NCBI GenBank assembly: GCA_965268675.1
Contig: OZ254179.1
Span: 930,001-994,000, forward strand
Source of the DNA: AAA044-D11 sp009705075
GTDB lineage: Bacteria > Actinomycetota > Actinomycetes > Nanopelagicales > Nanopelagicaceae
DNA length: 64,000 nt
Direction of reading: 5' to 3'
Shown: positions 61,474-64,000 of the stretch, in pieces
Position numbering within the stretch: position 1 is the first letter of the stretch
Layout: each line of letters starts with the position of its first letter
Made by a program: the position numbers and the translations under genes
The notes under the pieces: generated by a model
Databases searched by the model: none
What the model was told of the DNA's origin: nothing
The model's input: only the letters and a program-made list of their open reading frames with translations

Positions 61474-62217
61474 ATGAATATCGCCATAGCGCTCGCCGCA
61501 CTAACAGCCATAGCAACAACCTCTGGTGGCTTCCTTGCTATTCGCTCTCGAGATCGCCTCCATCTCGTACTCGGTCTATCGGCAGGTTTGTTACTTGGAT
61601 TAGTTGCTTTTGATCTTCTACCTGAAGTCTTTGAATTAAACACAAATCGCTATGGTGGAGTTCCAGCTGTGTCTCTCGCCTTTGTTGGCGGATTCTTAGT
61701 CCTGCACTTTGCTGAGCAATTTTTTGGCTCGCACGAGCCAGCAGAATCCGATTATGGTCATGACCACAAACACTCTTCAAATATCGCAGGAACTATGGGC
61801 GCACTTGCTATGGGTGGCCACGTATTTCTAGATGGCATCGCACTTGGTCTTGCCTTTCAAGTTAGCAACGCACTTGGATTCGCAGTCTTCATCGCAATAT
61901 TGGCACATGCATTTAGTGATGGATTAAATACCGTTTCACTATTAATTAAGAGCGGCCACTGGAGTAAGCGCGCATATCTTCTACTTGGCGTAGATGCAGT
62001 AATGCGAATTTCTGGTGCTGCCCTCGGAACCTACATAACTATTAGCGATCCAATTCTTGGTCTCTATCTCGCGACCTTTGCTGGTTTCGTGATTTATCTT
62101 GCGACTTCTCATATTTTGCCAGAAGCTCACTCTCGCCATCCATCTAAATTAACGATGCTTGCAACTGTGATTGGCGCACTTGCTATGTGGCTAATTGTCG
62201 GAAACATTGGCGAATAA
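61474..62217 (+). CDS. ZIP-family metal (probably zinc) transporter
   Basis: 247 residues from ATG 61474 (MNIAIALAALTAIATTSGGF). Seven to eight hydrophobic helices. A His-rich cytoplasmic loop (YGHDHKHSS) and the metal-path helices GGHVFLDGIALGLAF and AILAHAFSDGLN are standard. Zur box upstream and zur downstream (8-base gap) say zinc uptake under low zinc. Confidence 0.9.
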   Translation: MNIAIALAALTAIATTSGGFLAIRSRDRLHLVLGLSAGLLLGLVAFDLLPEVFELNTNRYGGVPAVSLAFVGGFLVLHFAEQFFGSHEPAESDYGHDHKHSSNIAGTMGALAMGGHVFLDGIALGLAFQVSNALGFAVFIAILAHAFSDGLNTVSLLIKSGHWSKRAYLLLGVDAVMRISGAALGTYITISDPILGLYLATFAGFVIYLATSHILPEAHSRHPSKLTMLATVIGALAMWLIVGNIGE

Positions 62218-62225
62218 CCGAATAA

Positions 62226-62591
62226 ATGTCACGCTCTAATCCAAGGGTTCTAAATATTCTCGAGCGCGCTGGCGGTTTTGCTAGCGCGCAAGAGGTTTAT
62301 CAATTGATGCAACGAGCCGGCGAGAGTATTGGGCTAACTACCGTTTACCGCTCATTGCAATCTCTCGCTGACGACAAAATTGTTGATGTGCTTAGACGTG
62401 ATGACGGCGAATCTGTTTACCGACTCTGCGGTGCAACCCACCATCATCATTTAGTTTGCAAAGGTTGTGGCGATGCCTTTGAAATTCCAGGTGGCGCAAT
62501 TGAGAAGTGGGCTAAGTCAATGGCCGAAGAGCACGGCTTTAGAGAGGTTGGACATTCGGCTGAAATTTACGGACTCTGCCAGAAGTGCTGA
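62226..62591 (+). CDS. zur: Fur-family regulator, probable Zur
   Basis: 121 residues. Winged helix (about 1-65; GLTTVYRSLQSLADD). Structural zinc site C78, C81, C118, C121 (CKGC, CQKC), and His cluster HHHH at 72-75. Cotranscribed with the ZIP gene, so it autoregulates from the Zur box. Ends one base from uppS on the other strand. Confidence 0.9.
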   Translation: MSRSNPRVLNILERAGGFASAQEVYQLMQRAGESIGLTTVYRSLQSLADDKIVDVLRRDDGESVYRLCGATHHHHLVCKGCGDAFEIPGGAIEKWAKSMAEEHGFREVGHSAEIYGLCQKC

Positions 62592-62592
62592 A

Positions 62593-63315
62593 TTAAGCCT
62601 TGCCGAATCTACGATCTCGCGTCGCATAAATTTCGATTGCTTTCCATAAAGTATTTCGATCAACATCTGGCCAGAGCACATCCATAAAAACCATCTCGGC
62701 ATAAACAGATTGCCACGGCAAAAAGTTAGAGGTTCGCTGTTCGCCAGATGAGCGCAAGAATAAATCCACATCACTCATCTTTGGGTTATATAGATGTTTA
62801 CTAATCAATTTTTCAGTTATCTGTCCTGGCTTTATCTTTCGCTTGGCCACCTCAGCCGCAATTTCAGTTACGGCATCCACAAGTTCGGCGCGACCACCAT
62901 AATTTACGCACATATTTAAGGTTAAAACTTTATTACGCTTAGTTAACTCTTCAGCTTCTTGCAATTCTTTGATCACACTTCCCCACAACTTTTGCGGTCT
63001 TCCCACCCAGCGAACTCGAACTCCAAGGTCATTCATTTCATCGCGGCGGCGGCGCAGTACATCGCGATTAAATCCCATCAAGAATTTAACTTCCTCTGGG
63101 GATCTGCGCCAATTCTCGGTTGAAAATGCATATGCACTTAACTCTTTAACTCCGATTTGAATTGCACCCTGCACAACATCAAAGAGCGCAGCTTCGCCCG
63201 CTTCATGTCCGGCCGTTCTTGGTAATCCTCGTTGCTTTGCCCAACGACCATTGCCATCCATAACAACTGCAACATGGTTTGGAATTTGCTCGGGCTTTAG
63301 CTTTGGAATTGCCAT
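62593..63315 (-). CDS. uppS: Isoprenyl (undecaprenyl/decaprenyl) diphosphate synthase, cis type
   Basis: 240 residues. Catalytic VVMDGNGRWAKQRGLPRTAG, YAFSTENWRR and DLFLRSSGEQRTSNFLPWQS. Makes the lipid carrier for cell wall precursors. Chain length cannot be read off. Two bases after recO, the usual actinobacterial pair. Confidence 0.95.
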   Translation of the reverse strand: MAIPKLKPEQIPNHVAVVMDGNGRWAKQRGLPRTAGHEAGEAALFDVVQGAIQIGVKELSAYAFSTENWRRSPEEVKFLMGFNRDVLRRRRDEMNDLGVRVRWVGRPQKLWGSVIKELQEAEELTKRNKVLTLNMCVNYGGRAELVDAVTEIAAEVAKRKIKPGQITEKLISKHLYNPKMSDVDLFLRSSGEQRTSNFLPWQSVYAEMVFMDVLWPDVDRNTLWKAIEIYATRDRRFGKA

Positions 63316-63317
63316 GG

Positions 63318-64000
63318 CTAAATTCTCTCAACAAGAGAGAGGCTTCGTAAACCTCGCTCTAGATGCCATTGCAAGTAGGCGGCGATTAAACCTGAAGCTT
63401 CACGCCTAGATTTCGGATCGCTCTCTACCGCGTTATTCCAATCCCCTGTCATCAAATTAGCCATAAGTTCTAGCGTCTCAGGGTTTGGCGTTGCGGCTGC
63501 AGATGGCTTACAGGTAACACAAACGCTGCCGCCTCCGACAAGTGAGAAATATTTATGTGGACCCGGTTCATCACATTTGGAACACGTTGTCATTGATGGC
63601 GCAAAACCGGCAACGCCAAGTGAGCGAAGTAAATAAGCATCCAAAATAAGTGAGGAGTCGTAAGTGCCATGTGCCAAGGCGCGAAGGGCGCCGACTACTA
63701 GATTGAATTGTTGTAGCGCAGGTTCATGCTCGTTTTCCGTAAAGCGTTCAGCTGCTTCCAATATTGAATTAGCTGTAGTCCAATTCTTGTAATCCATCGC
63801 AAGGGCGTCGCCAAAATTTTCGATTCCTTCAGCTTGTGTCACGATGTCGAAAGTTTTTCCAGAATAGAGTTGCAAATCAACGAAGGAAGTTGGTTCTAAG
63901 CGAGCACCAAATTTAGATTTCGTGCGACGTACACCTTTTGCAACTGCACGAAGTCGACCATGTTCTTTAGTAAAGAGCGTGATTATGCGATCTGCTTCCC
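63318..64000 (-). CDS. recO: DNA repair protein RecO, 5' end cut off by the window
   Basis: The frame is open to the window edge; the first visible residues EADRIITLFTKEHGRLRAVA are the RecO OB-fold near residue 15-20, so about 15-25 residues are missing. Zn-type Cys: CSKCDEPG and CVTC. An internal ATG at 63875 is not the start. Works with RecF/RecR in recombination. Confidence 0.94.
   Translation of the reverse strand, partial: EADRIITLFTKEHGRLRAVAKGVRRTKSKFGARLEPTSFVDLQLYSGKTFDIVTQAEGIENFGDALAMDYKNWTTANSILEAAERFTENEHEPALQQFNLVVGALRALAHGTYDSSLILDAYLLRSLGVAGFAPSMTTCSKCDEPGPHKYFSLVGGGSVCVTCKPSAAATPNPETLELMANLMTGDWNNAVESDPKSRREASGLIAAYLQWHLERGLRSLSLVERI

Overview
This window looks like a piece of a streamlined, moderate-to-low-GC actinobacterial chromosome. 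The best match is a freshwater planktonic actinobacterium of the acI / Nanopelagicales type; that lineage is inferred, not proven. The actinobacterial signs are the block of ltbR/ndgR-like regulator, leuCD and HU with a Lys/Ala/Pro tail; gltX next to a fumarylacetoacetate-hydrolase-family gene; a DUF3145 protein; the order etfB-etfA-cysteine desulfurase-mnmA-ligA; a tiny membrane protein in front of nadD followed by rsfS and a phosphatase; and recO-uppS beside zur. Genes are packed with ATGA or TAATG overlaps, intergenic gaps are almost all under 200 bases, and there are no transposases, phage genes or CRISPR arrays. One partial gene sits at each edge (ddl on the left, recO on the right).

Layout. 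1-5.4 kb (minus): ddl, gpsA, plsC, hup, leuD, leuC, with a divergent IclR-type regulator. 6.2-10.8 kb (plus): a sulfate-activation cassette, cysD, a cysN-cysC fusion, a TauE/SafE permease and a sulfotransferase, running into tRNA-Glu. 10.8-20.5 kb (minus): tRNA-Glu, tRNA-Gln, gltX, FAH family, then a translation/stress series (deaminase-fold protein, CorC-like protein, ybeY, phoH, HIT, rsmE, dnaJ, hrcA, a DoxX-like protein, hemW). 20.5-30.8 kb (minus): secreted zinc protease, lepA, rpsT, holA, comEC, comEA, leuS, tRNA-Ala. 30.8-39.8 kb (minus): exonuclease-BRCT, phosphatase, rsfS, nadD, small membrane protein, ligA, mnmA, cysteine desulfurase, etfA, etfB. 39.9-43.4 kb (plus): fabD-fabH-acpP-fabF, the type II fatty acid synthesis operon. 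43.4-45.8 kb: SIMPL and DUF3145 proteins, a cold-shock gene and a secreted M23 peptidase. 45.9-54.0 kb (plus): tRNA-Met, nnrD, a glycolate/2-hydroxyacid oxidase pair, a DnaX-tail-like protein, a secreted GH25 muramidase and the Leloir operon galT-galE-galK. 54.0-61.3 kb (minus): a DoxX-Rieske fusion, tRNA-Asn, dnaG, dgt, a YdcF/SanA-like protein, dusB, glyS. 61.4-64 kb: a Zur box, a ZIP transporter and zur (plus), converging on uppS and recO (minus).

How it works together. Most of the window is housekeeping. The least ordinary parts are: (i) the cysD-cysNC-permease-sulfotransferase set, which makes PAPS but has no PAPS or sulfite reductase here, suggesting sulfation of a surface molecule rather than sulfur assimilation; (ii) nadD, whose essential N-terminus has no ATG, GTG or TTG in frame; (iii) an hrcA with a clean internal deletion of its middle domain; (iv) a DoxX-Rieske fusion; and (v) adjacent perfect palindromes in the hup leader. 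Glycolate oxidation and galactose use fit a planktonic cell living on algal exudates (inference).
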